6,729 nucleotides of DNA from Simkania sp. (GCA_028281425.1 JANQJX010000009.1:1-6729), one strand, 5' to 3'; positions 1 through 6,729 are shown, numbered from the stretch's first letter. Notes: a model not told the origin generated them from the sequence alone. Program-made: numbers and translations.

Positions 1-280
1 CTCTGATAGTCAGATAGACTTTGCTTCTTTCCATAAGTCTACCTAACCTCTGCACTTTATCGTCCCTTTTGCTATGTATTTTACTTTACCTTTGACACAA
101 GAGTATGTGAATTTGCATCTTTCACAATTTTCGAAAAAAATCTCAATCGATCCGAACAATTTTTCAGTTCAAGGCAGGCCCGTAAGATGAGTTCTTAATT
201 TTTTCAAAAGAAGGAATGTGAATACCTCAATTCGATTTGGCTTAAGTCGTGCGAAAAGATGGACCGTTTTTCATAGAGTC
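1..280. other. Left flank without a recognisable gene
   Basis: I see no supportable gene here. On the plus strand one frame is open from about 37 to 198 but has no start codon. On the minus strand a short stretch reads with two closely spaced Cys pairs (translation ENCERCKFTYSC), but it also lacks a start and soon hits a stop. Neither translation resembles a family I know. The segment lies downstream of the hemE stop codon, yet it contains no GC-rich hairpin followed by a T-run, so no terminator is called. It could be decayed coding DNA or a 3' untranslated region. Confidence 0.5.
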
Positions 281-1249
281 CTATGCATTAAACTCGCACT
301 GAAGTACTGTATCAACAAAAGCATGGACATGAGTCAGCGGAATATCAGGAAGAATTCCATGCCCTAAATTCACGATAAAGCCAGGATCTCCTTTCATGGA
401 ATCAAGAAGTTCCTTTGTCATTTGGCAAATCACATCGCAACTGGAATAAAGAAAAGAAGGGGAAAGATTGCCTTGTACCGAAATTGTCTGAGGGACTTTC
501 TTTCGGATTTTTGCAAGAGGTTTTCCTCCATCAAAACCGATTCCACTTGGATGCAGAGAGACAAATTCATCAATGAGAAAAGAAGACATTCGAGAAAATA
601 CAATGACGGGAACAGAGGAAAAAGAAACCAATTCTTTTAAGAAAGGAAGCACAAATTTTTCTAAAGCCTCATAGGGCAATAATCCCGCCCATGAATCAAA
701 AATCTGAATAGCATCAACACCTGCATTTATTTGAAGTTTTAAATACTCTTTGCTCACTTGCGTTAAGGTTTGGATAAGAGATAAAAATGCTTGCGGCCTT
801 TCATAAAGCATTTTTTCTGGCTTTTTTTTAAGCAAATAATAAGCCACAGTAAAAGGCCCCCCACAAAACCCAATAAGAGGAACCTTAAGCTCCTTTTTCA
901 AAAGATGAATTCCCTCTTTGACAAAAAAAAGCCTTTCTTCAACAGGACCTCTTTCCAAACGATCAAAAGGTTCAATTTGAGGCCCTCCTTTGGGATAGGA
1001 CACTTTAATACCTAAAGGAAGGAGCACATGTAAAATATCTGCAAATAAAATGGCTGCATCAAAATGAAAACGAGCAATGGGTTGTAAGGTGATCTTAGCA
1101 ATGAGTTCTTGATGATAAAAAAGTTCTTCAAGAGAGTACTTTTCTCTTAGCTTTTGGTATTCGGGAAGATAGCGCCCTGCTTGACGCATGATCCAAATAG
1201 GGGGGCGTTTTGTCTTATTTTTACAATGAAGTGCTTTTAAAAACAGCAT
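281..1249 (-). CDS. hemE: Uroporphyrinogen decarboxylase HemE
   Basis: HemE removes four acetate carboxyl groups from uroporphyrinogen III to give coproporphyrinogen III, a cytosolic, cofactor-free step of haem synthesis. Residues here are numbered from the upstream TTG at 1279. The family signature PPIWIMRQAGRYLPEY lies at 26-41, giving R32 and R36 (human UROD R37 and R41). FADIL at 79-83 supplies D81 (human D86). The second signature GFCGGPFT is at 137-144 with Y148 following (human Y164). GHG near the C-terminus carries H307 (human H339). All key residues are present and the protein is close to full family length. The chosen ATG (1249) lies 4 nt after the tkt stop and leaves the conserved FLKAL motif right at the N-terminus. 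The alternative TTG at 1279 adds 10 residues, overlaps tkt by 26 bp and has a better ribosome binding site. Family identity is certain; the start is about 60:40 for ATG. The gene is probably co-transcribed with tkt. Confidence 0.96.
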   Translation of the reverse strand: MLFLKALHCKNKTKRPPIWIMRQAGRYLPEYQKLREKYSLEELFYHQELIAKITLQPIARFHFDAAILFADILHVLLPLGIKVSYPKGGPQIEPFDRLERGPVEERLFFVKEGIHLLKKELKVPLIGFCGGPFTVAYYLLKKKPEKMLYERPQAFLSLIQTLTQVSKEYLKLQINAGVDAIQIFDSWAGLLPYEALEKFVLPFLKELVSFSSVPVIVFSRMSSFLIDEFVSLHPSGIGFDGGKPLAKIRKKVPQTISVQGNLSPSFLYSSCDVICQMTKELLDSMKGDPGFIVNLGHGILPDIPLTHVHAFVDTVLQCEFNA

Positions 1250-1253
1250 CTGC

Positions 1254-3248
1254 TTATCTTGCAGATAAGACACGTTCAAGGATAGCCTCTACCGTAAATC
1301 CAAATTCATTGGCAAGATCTCCTATTGGAGCCGAAAGACCAAAATCCTCAAGACAAATTGCAATTCCATTCCGCCCAATATAACGATGCCAGCCCAAACT
1401 CACTCCTGCTTCAATTGCAATTCTTGTTCCAAGATCTTTTCCAACAACTTCTTCTTTGTACTCAGCGCTTTGATTTTCAAAAATTTCAAAACAAGGCATA
1501 GAAATCACCCGCACATCTTTTCCTTGCTTCTGAAGGGCTCTTGCAACGTCTAAAGCCAAAGCAACTTCGGAGCCACTGGCAAAAAGAGTAAAATTGGGTT
1601 TTTCTTTTTCTCTTTTTAAAACATATCCCCCCTTAGCAACCCCTTCCTGGTAAGGAATATCTGTCTCAGGAAGAACAGGTAAGCTCTGACGAGATAGTAC
1701 AATCATTGAAGGAGAACCATAAGAAAGCATCGAGAGCCAAGCCCCCTTAACTTCATTGGCATCAGCAGGACGAATCACATGAAGACGGGGCATCGCACGC
1801 AGTGAAGCAAGATGCTCAATAGGCTGATGTGTAGGACCATCCTCACCTAAAAAAACAGAATCATGAGTCAGCTGATACATCACATGATAACGAGCAAGAG
1901 AGGCAAGACGAATTGCATTACGCATATAATCAGAAAAAGCAAAAAAAGTGCCGCAATAAGGAAGAATCATTCCAGTTTGAAAAAGTCCAGCTGTAATCGT
2001 TGCCATTCCAAACTCTCGAACTCCAAACTTGATATTTCTTCCTTTAAAGTCATGAGGTGCTATTAAAGGAAACTGTGCCATCATCGTACAATCAGAACCT
2101 GAAAGATCAGCAGATCCTCCATAAAAAAAAGGGAGGAGATCTCCAAGAACTTCAAGAACCATTTGAGAAGCTTTACGACCTGAAATAGGATTTGGAAACT
2201 CAATTTTACCAAGACTCTCTTCAAGATTTTCTGGAATTTTTTTCTCCAACATGTCATGAAATGTTTTTGCAAGATGGGGGAAAAGCAAAGCCCATTTATC
2301 AAAATTTTGTTTCCATTCCTCTTCTAGCCTAGCTTGTTGTTCTATTCGGCGTTCAAAATAGCTCTTGACTTGTTGAGGAATATAAAAAGCCTCATCGGGA
2401 AGTCCAAGTGCTTCTCTCGTCGCTTTGACTTCATCAAGACCAAGAGGAGCTCCATGGACTTTATAGGTTCCCGCTTTATGAGGAGATCCCTTCCCAATCG
2501 TCGTTTTACATGAAACAAAAAGGGGTTTTTCCTGATTCTCAAGAGCACATGTCAATACCGCATCAATTGATTCCAAATCATTGCCATCCATTTCGACTGT
2601 ATCAAATCCATAGGCACGATAGCGCCTTCCTACATTTTCTGAAGAACTCTGTTCAATAGGGCCATCTAAAGTAATCCCATTATCATCATGAATAATCACC
2701 AAATTATCCAAGCAAAGATGGCCAGCAAAAGAACTTGCTTCATTTGAAATGCCTTCCATTAAACAGCCATCGCCTGCAAGACAAAAAACCTTTGAAGTCA
2801 TTATGGAATATTCAGCTTGATTAAATCTTGCTCCAAGAATCTTAAGCCCAAGTGCTTGTCCAACAGCATTCCCTACTCCCTGTCCCAGAGGACCTGTTGT
2901 TGCTTCTACACCAGGTGTTTCTAAATATTCGGGATGTCCTGGCGTTTTGGAATGAAGCTGACGAAATCGCTTAATCTCGTCGAGAGAAAGGGCAAAACCA
3001 GAAAGGTGTAAACAAGAGTAAAGCCACATCGAACCATGTCCCGCCGAAAGGATCATTCGATCTCGATTGATCCAATTTGGATTTTTTGGATTGTGAGAAA
3101 GAAGATAACCATAAAGATAAGCACCAAGTTCTGCACATCCCATGGGAAGACCTGGATGTCCTGAATTTGCTTTCTGCACCGCTTCAAACGAAAGTTGTCT
3201 AATTGCATTGGCCATTTTCTCTAAAATTTTCTTTAGATCTTTATCCAT
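1254..3248 (-). CDS. tkt: Transketolase
   Basis: Transketolase is a thiamine-diphosphate (ThDP) enzyme that moves two-carbon units between sugar phosphates in the cytosolic non-oxidative pentose phosphate pathway, linking glycolytic sugars to ribose 5-phosphate. The 664 residues match the usual family length. The N-terminal ThDP domain shows SGHPGLPMG with H31, SAGHGS with H71, H105 in TPGHPE and GPLGQG at 119-124. The cofactor motif is GDG at 159-161, with D160, N190 and I192 in the metal-ligand positions, and H265 follows. The middle domain has GGSADLSGS at 377-385, E412 in FGVREFGM (the Glu that activates ThDP; E. coli E411) and H474 in GEDGPTHQP (E. coli H473). A C-terminal domain completes it from about 535. 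No catalytic residue is missing. The ATG at 3248 is preceded by AAGGA with a 10-nt spacer. The gene is divergent from alaS, and hemE follows within a few bases. 1-deoxyxylulose-5-phosphate synthase is excluded by length and motif pattern. Confidence 0.98.
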   Translation of the reverse strand: MDKDLKKILEKMANAIRQLSFEAVQKANSGHPGLPMGCAELGAYLYGYLLSHNPKNPNWINRDRMILSAGHGSMWLYSCLHLSGFALSLDEIKRFRQLHSKTPGHPEYLETPGVEATTGPLGQGVGNAVGQALGLKILGARFNQAEYSIMTSKVFCLAGDGCLMEGISNEASSFAGHLCLDNLVIIHDDNGITLDGPIEQSSSENVGRRYRAYGFDTVEMDGNDLESIDAVLTCALENQEKPLFVSCKTTIGKGSPHKAGTYKVHGAPLGLDEVKATREALGLPDEAFYIPQQVKSYFERRIEQQARLEEEWKQNFDKWALLFPHLAKTFHDMLEKKIPENLEESLGKIEFPNPISGRKASQMVLEVLGDLLPFFYGGSADLSGSDCTMMAQFPLIAPHDFKGRNIKFGVREFGMATITAGLFQTGMILPYCGTFFAFSDYMRNAIRLASLARYHVMYQLTHDSVFLGEDGPTHQPIEHLASLRAMPRLHVIRPADANEVKGAWLSMLSYGSPSMIVLSRQSLPVLPETDIPYQEGVAKGGYVLKREKEKPNFTLFASGSEVALALDVARALQKQGKDVRVISMPCFEIFENQSAEYKEEVVGKDLGTRIAIEAGVSLGWHRYIGRNGIAICLEDFGLSAPIGDLANEFGFTVEAILERVLSAR
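1286..1290 (-). promoter_or_regulatory. Possible ribosome binding site for the upstream TTG start of hemE
   Basis: The minus strand reads AGAGG here, 6 nt before a TTG codon at 1279-1277 that is in frame with hemE, inside the last codons of tkt. By contrast the ATG at 1249 is preceded only by a weak purine stretch and would rely on ribosomes finishing tkt 4 nt upstream. This site is the main argument for the longer hemE reading. Confidence 0.35.
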
Positions 3249-3261
3249 CTTTATAAGTTCC

Positions 3262-3290
3262 TTGCTTTTCTCCTTAAATTTCCTTATTTT
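3262..3290 (+). promoter_or_regulatory. Candidate alaS promoter
   Basis: TTGCTT (3262-3267) and TATTTT (3285-3290) are separated by exactly 17 bp, which resembles a sigma70/sigma66-type promoter driving alaS, with a start point expected near 3297. TATGCT at 3291-3296 is an alternative -10. The gap is so AT-rich that chance matches are likely, so this is inference from spacing and position only. Confidence 0.35.
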
Positions 3291-3315
3291 TATGCTTCTA
3301 AGTGAATGAGTTCAA
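3287..3315 (-). promoter_or_regulatory. Candidate tkt-hemE promoter
   Basis: Read on the minus strand, TTGAAC (3315-3310) and TAAAAA (3292-3287) are 17 bp apart, each matching 4 of 6 consensus bases. Transcription would start near 3280, leaving a leader of about 30 nt before the tkt ATG with AAGGA inside it. The -10 element overlaps that of the candidate alaS promoter on the other strand. Confidence 0.4.
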
Positions 3316-3337
3316 GAAAAACTTAAAGTGACCCAAA

Positions 3338-6001
3338 ATGCTTTCTCGTGAAATTCGTACAAAATTCTTAAAATATTTCAAAAAAAAGGGGCATGTGATT
3401 GTTCCTTCCTCCTCAACTGTTCCCCATGAAGACCCAACTCTTTTATTCACCAATGCAGGAATGAATCAATTTAAAGATTTTTTTCTAGGAAAAACAAAGC
3501 GCGATTATAAGAGGGCTGTTTCTTCTCAAAAATGCATTCGCGTGGGAGGGAAGCACAACGATCTAGACAATGTGGGTCATACTGAAAGACACATCACCTT
3601 TTTTGAGATGCTTGGGAATTTTTCTTTCGGTGACTATTTCAAAAAAGAGGCCATTGCACTTGCATGGGATGTTGCAACAACGGTTTTTGGGTTTCCAGAA
3701 GAAAAACTTTTTGTATCGGTCTATGACAAAGACGAAGAATCTTTTGAATTATGGAAAACAATCATTTCCGAGAAAAAAATATCTCGCATAGGAGAAAAAG
3801 AGAATTTTTGGGCTATGGGAGATACAGGCCCGTGTGGTCCTTGCTCAGAACTTTTTTTTGACCGAGGAGATACATTTGGTCAGGCAACCTCTATTCTTGA
3901 AGATACTCAAGGCAGTCGGTTCTTCGAATTTTGGAATCTTGTTTTCATGGAATTTAATCGCGAAAAAGGACAAAAAGATCAACCTCTTTCCAAAAAATCT
4001 GTCGATACAGGAGCAGGTCTTGAAAGAATTGTAGCCCTTTTAATGAATGCCCCAAATATCTTTCAAACCGATATTTTACGTCTTTTAATCGCAGAGATCG
4101 AAAACATTAGCAACATAACATATGATCCCAACGATCAACAAAAAGCTCCTGCTTTTCATGTCATTGCCGACCATATTCGAACACTTGCTTTTGCGATTGC
4201 AGACGGAGCAACTCCAAGCAATATCAAAAGAGGTTATGTCCTTAGAAAGATCTTAAGGCGTGCCCTACGTTATGGGAAAAGTTTGAATTTGAACGCTCCT
4301 TTTTTATCAAAACTTTTGCCTTGTCTCATCGAAACTATGGGAGAAGACTACCACACATTAAAAAGTAGCTCTGATCGCATCGGGGAAATATTAACCATTG
4401 AAGAAGAAAGTTTTTTCCAAACATTGCAACGCGGAGGCAATATTTTAAACAAAACAATTGCCTTAGCTCAGCAAACTGTGAAAAAAGAAATCAGTGGTGA
4501 GCAAGCCTTTAAACTTAAAGATACTTATGGCTTTCCCCTGGAAGAAATTCTACTTATTGCAAAAGATTTATCCTTAACCGTCAATTTAGAGCAGTATCAA
4601 ATTCTCGAAGAAAAAGCAAAAGAGCTCTCAAGACAAACCCAATCCATGAAGGAGCAAAAAGTAGAAGTCAACTTCTATGAAGATTTTATTCGTCATCATG
4701 GCCTTTCCACCTTTGTCGGCTACGATCAAAACTCTATCGAAGCAACCATTAAAGGGCTTATTGTCAATCACCACTTTGTTGAAACCATCGAAGAAGGTCA
4801 AAAAGGGATTGTGATTTTAGATCAAACTCCTTTTTACGCTGAAAAGGGAGGCCAAGTAGGTGATCAAGGAGTGCTTTCTCATGGAAATAATACATTCTTA
4901 GTGCATGACTGCCAAGCCCCCTTTCATGGCATCATTGCCCATATTGGAACGCTGCAAAAAGGAACGTTAATCGTTGGTGAGCCTATCCTAGCCACCATTG
5001 ATGAAAAAAGACGCTTTGACATTGCAAAACATCATTCTGCAACTCATCTGCTTCATTATAGTCTTGAAAAAATTTTAGGACCTCATATCAGGCAAGCAGG
5101 ATCTCTTGTGGAACCCAACCGACTTCGCTTTGATTTCAACCACCATAAACCTCCAACCTTTGAAGAACTCCGAGCCATTGAAATTCTTATCAACAAAAAA
5201 ATCTGGGAAGATGGCTATGTCACAACTTCAGAAATTTCTCTTGAAGAAGCTCATAAACATCCCGAAATCAAACAATTTTTTGGGGAAAAATATACACAAA
5301 AAGTGCGTGTTGTCAGTTTTGAAAACTATTCCAAAGAACTCTGTGGTGGCATACATGTTAAACACTTAAGTTCTCTTACAATCTTTCGCATTGCAAAAGA
5401 AGGAAGTATTGCCAAAGGGATTAGACGTATTGAAGCTGTTATTGGTCCTTATGCAGAAGCTCTGCACTATAAGCAAGAAGATCATCTTTTGTCTATTTCT
5501 AGGCTTTTGAAGGCAAATATTCCTATGCTTGAAGAAACCATTCAATCTCTTCTCAAAGAAAACAGCCAGCTTAAAGAACAAATGTTATTTCTCCGACATC
5601 AAATGCTCATTGAACTCGCAACATCACTTCTTCATCAAGTGAAACCAATCAATCATATTCCTATGTTACATGCCATTGTCAAAGTTTCAAAAAAAGAGCT
5701 TATCCAACTTGCAAACATCTTAATCGAACGCATGAAAACAGGAATTGTGGTTCTTTGTTTGAAGACAGGAGATACATGTCAACTTCTTGTCAAAGTCTCA
5801 AATGATCTTGTCAAGAAAGGTCTCCATGCTGATGACTTCATTCAAAATGTTTTGGCAATTATTGAGGGTTCTGGAGGTGGAAAAAAAGATGTCGCCCGTG
5901 CAGGTGGAAAAAATTCTAAAGCAGTGATTATTGCCTTTGACAAAATTAAAGAAATCCTTAAAGAAAAAAATCCCCCTCTTCACAAAAGGAAAAAAAAATG
6001 A
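3338..6001 (+). CDS. alaS: Alanyl-tRNA synthetase
   Basis: AlaS is a class II synthetase that attaches alanine to tRNA-Ala and hydrolyses mischarged Ser- or Gly-tRNA-Ala. The 887 residues fit the bacterial family (E. coli 876). The catalytic core (about 1-240) shows TNAGMNQFKDFFLG at 38-51, R68 with VGGKHNDLDNVGHTERH, GDTGPCGPCSE at 161-171 and VDTGAGLERI at 222-231, with D223 in the alanine pocket. A helical tRNA-recognition part contains SNIKRGYVLR at 294-303. The editing domain has its zinc-binding set complete: H566 and H570 in HSATH, C669 and H673 in CGGIH. A predicted coiled coil (about 712-768) leads to the C-Ala domain with the glycine-rich GSGGGKKD and ARAGG segments at 844-857. The protein ends in a short Lys/Arg tail encoded partly by nine A's. 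The ribosome binding site before the ATG is weak (AAAGTGA). The stop codon overlaps the start of the next ORF. Confidence 0.98.
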   Translation: MLSREIRTKFLKYFKKKGHVIVPSSSTVPHEDPTLLFTNAGMNQFKDFFLGKTKRDYKRAVSSQKCIRVGGKHNDLDNVGHTERHITFFEMLGNFSFGDYFKKEAIALAWDVATTVFGFPEEKLFVSVYDKDEESFELWKTIISEKKISRIGEKENFWAMGDTGPCGPCSELFFDRGDTFGQATSILEDTQGSRFFEFWNLVFMEFNREKGQKDQPLSKKSVDTGAGLERIVALLMNAPNIFQTDILRLLIAEIENISNITYDPNDQQKAPAFHVIADHIRTLAFAIADGATPSNIKRGYVLRKILRRALRYGKSLNLNAPFLSKLLPCLIETMGEDYHTLKSSSDRIGEILTIEEESFFQTLQRGGNILNKTIALAQQTVKKEISGEQAFKLKDTYGFPLEEILLIAKDLSLTVNLEQYQILEEKAKELSRQTQSMKEQKVEVNFYEDFIRHHGLSTFVGYDQNSIEATIKGLIVNHHFVETIEEGQKGIVILDQTPFYAEKGGQVGDQGVLSHGNNTFLVHDCQAPFHGIIAHIGTLQKGTLIVGEPILATIDEKRRFDIAKHHSATHLLHYSLEKILGPHIRQAGSLVEPNRLRFDFNHHKPPTFEELRAIEILINKKIWEDGYVTTSEISLEEAHKHPEIKQFFGEKYTQKVRVVSFENYSKELCGGIHVKHLSSLTIFRIAKEGSIAKGIRRIEAVIGPYAEALHYKQEDHLLSISRLLKANIPMLEETIQSLLKENSQLKEQMLFLRHQMLIELATSLLHQVKPINHIPMLHAIVKVSKKELIQLANILIERMKTGIVVLCLKTGDTCQLLVKVSNDLVKKGLHADDFIQNVLAIIEGSGGGKKDVARAGGKNSKAVIIAFDKIKEILKEKNPPLHKRKKK
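5986..5990 (+). promoter_or_regulatory. Ribosome binding site of the 81-residue ORF, inside the end of alaS
   Basis: AAGGA stands 7 nt before the ATG at 5998, inside the last alaS codons. It is a better match to the anti-Shine-Dalgarno than the site in front of alaS itself, and it is the main evidence that the small downstream ORF is translated. Confidence 0.6.
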
Positions 6002-6243
6002 ATGCGATTCATTTTAACTCATTGGCTCCAGTATCATCGTCTAATTATACAAACAGTTCACAAGCTTCTTCTAAAACTTTTGAAGATGAAGTGATGATTT
6101 CCATAGAAACAACTAAATCCTATCTAAATCATCTCCTCCCAAAAGAAGCTCAAGAAACTTTTTTTAAAACCTCTCAACTTATGACTAAACTCACAGCTCA
6201 AGTACTTTCTTCTTCAAACTCCTGCGATACTTTTGATACATGA
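5998..6243 (+). CDS. Small hypothetical protein coupled to alaS (81 aa)
   Basis: I do not recognise this protein. The ATG overlaps the alaS stop as ATGA and follows AAGGA with a 7-nt spacer, the classic layout of translational coupling, so I think it is expressed. The first 25 residues hold eight Ser plus several Asn and Thr, and no Lys, Arg, Asp or Glu. The first Lys is residue 26 and the first acidic residue is 29. Residues about 28-70 look helical and amphipathic (FEDEVMISIETTKSYL, then KEAQETFFKTSQLMTKL), and a Ser-rich tail with a single Cys follows. There is no membrane segment and no Sec signal peptide. A disordered, uncharged, Ser-rich N-terminus followed by helix is compatible with a type III secretion substrate or a small regulatory partner; that is inference only. 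It might also be the surviving 5' part of a longer gene cut short by the nearby insertion sequence. Confidence 0.6.
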   Translation: MNAIHFNSLAPVSSSNYTNSSQASSKTFEDEVMISIETTKSYLNHLLPKEAQETFFKTSQLMTKLTAQVLSSSNSCDTFDT

Positions 6244-6276
6244 TACTCAAGCTATCTCTCCACAGCCCTTCTGACT

Positions 6277-6729
6277 TCATAAAAAATCTCTGATTCCCAA
6301 ATCTACCATTATCGAAACATCCCAATGCATGCCTTCTCTTTTGACTGTGACGTTCTTTGCTTGACCTTCAAGAGATCTGGACTTGAAGTCGCTGGCCCAA
6401 CCAACCTTAGGTAGAAACATCTTTTTTCTGTTCTCATCGATCTTAAATCCTTAGAAGATAGCGGAAACTGTCTCCTAGGCCTTTTCTCTTTTCATAGGGC
6501 TGTTTTTTGTCAAAAGCGTCTTTAAAAGCTTTCTCTTAAGTCTTTTAACTTTTGCTGAAGAGTTTGGGAGGGAAGCTCATTTAAAAAGCTCTATTCTTCC
6601 GATTTTTTCCATAGACTCAGCCAAAAATTAAGCTCTCGGTCCCAAAGGATTCTTTGCTTCTCCTCTAACTTTTAAGAGGTTCATAGCAAGGCATTTGTTC
6701 CAAAGAAAGCGCGATCCTCCTGAATAGAT
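6277..6729 (-). pseudogene. tnpB: Decayed TnpB (OrfB) gene of an IS200/IS605-type element, 5' end outside the window
   Basis: Successive minus-strand frames spell a TnpB-like protein in order from right to left. SRFLWNKCLAMNLLKVRG (about 6714-6661) is the conserved N-terminal part. After a frame change comes ILWDRELNFWLSLWKKSEE, a TAG stop (6593-6591), then FLNELPSQTLQQKLKDLRE. After a second change comes AFKDAFDKKQPYEKRKGL with DSFRYL (about 6529-6455). After a third comes an open run (6450-6277) with GFKIDENRKKMFLPKVGW, EGQAKNVTVKREGMHW and DVSIMVDLGIRDFL. The DLG carries what would be the first RuvC catalytic Asp, but it follows DVSIM directly, with the usual linker missing. The other RuvC motifs and the zinc finger are absent, so the fragment is inactive. 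An intact TnpB is an RNA-guided nuclease. No end structures or guide-RNA region are visible, since the 3' half is gone. About 20 N-terminal residues lie beyond the right edge. Confidence 0.85.

Noticed and set aside
120..160. Palindromic TTTTCGAAAA and ATCGAT sites
   Set aside because: They are short self-complementary words expected by chance in AT-rich DNA. There is no partner repeat or operator arrangement.
150..280. Rho-independent terminator after hemE
   Set aside because: Only a weak stem of about five pairs is possible, and no T-run follows it.
422..1015. Plus-strand open frames (422-640 and 791-1015) opposite hemE
   Set aside because: They lie entirely within a strongly conserved gene on the other strand, and their translations show no family features. 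They are shadows.
1863..2548. Open frames on both strands inside tkt (1863-2066, 2081-2302, 2342-2548)
   Set aside because: All overlap the intact transketolase reading frame and have shadow-like composition.
3570..5983. Several 60-90-codon open frames on both strands inside alaS
   Set aside because: alaS is full-length with all motifs. The others are out-of-frame or antisense readings without independent support.
6190..6276. Continuation of the TnpB reading into the region opposite the end of the small ORF
   Set aside because: A minus-strand frame with an ATG at 6281-6279 is open beyond the fragment, but its translation (SLSIMYQKYRRSLKKKVLEL) does not match the part of TnpB expected after the DLG motif.
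1..6729. CRISPR arrays, tRNA or rRNA genes, tandem repeats, anti-phage systems
   Set aside because: No regularly spaced repeats, cloverleaf-like segments, conserved rRNA words or defence-protein motifs were seen on either strand. The TnpB relationship comes from a transposon gene and not from a CRISPR locus.

Overview
The window carries three complete, well-conserved housekeeping genes, one small gene of unknown function and a decayed insertion-sequence gene. The DNA is clearly AT-rich and the genes are tightly packed. A divergent transketolase/alanyl-tRNA synthetase pair next to a haem-synthesis gene suggests the Chlamydiota. From memory, Chlamydia trachomatis carries hemE, mfd, alaS and tkt side by side. 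The changed order and the TnpB remnant fit an environmental (amoeba- or arthropod-associated) chlamydia better than the reduced pathogenic Chlamydiaceae. This assignment is inferred from gene content and order, not from a search.

Layout. Positions 1-280 hold no recognisable gene. On the minus strand, transketolase (tkt, 3248 to 1254) is followed almost without a gap by uroporphyrinogen decarboxylase (hemE, 1249 or 1279 to 281), so the two look like one transcription unit. An 89-bp gap (3249-3337) separates tkt from the divergent plus-strand alaS (3338-6001) and contains promoter-like elements for both directions. The alaS stop codon overlaps the ATG of an 81-residue Ser/Thr/Asn-rich ORF (5998-6243), which has its own good ribosome binding site. 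From about 6277 to the right edge, the minus strand holds a multiply frameshifted fragment of an IS200/IS605-type TnpB (OrfB) gene. Its 5' end lies outside the window.

How the genes work together. Tkt interconverts sugar phosphates in the non-oxidative pentose phosphate pathway, HemE makes coproporphyrinogen III for haem, and AlaS charges tRNA-Ala. They do not form one pathway, and their proximity looks like inherited gene order. All visible catalytic residues of the three enzymes are intact.

I found no CRISPR array, no tRNA or rRNA gene and no convincing rho-independent terminator. The least explained parts are the small ORF coupled to alaS and the rearranged, IS-marked right flank, where Chlamydia would have mfd.
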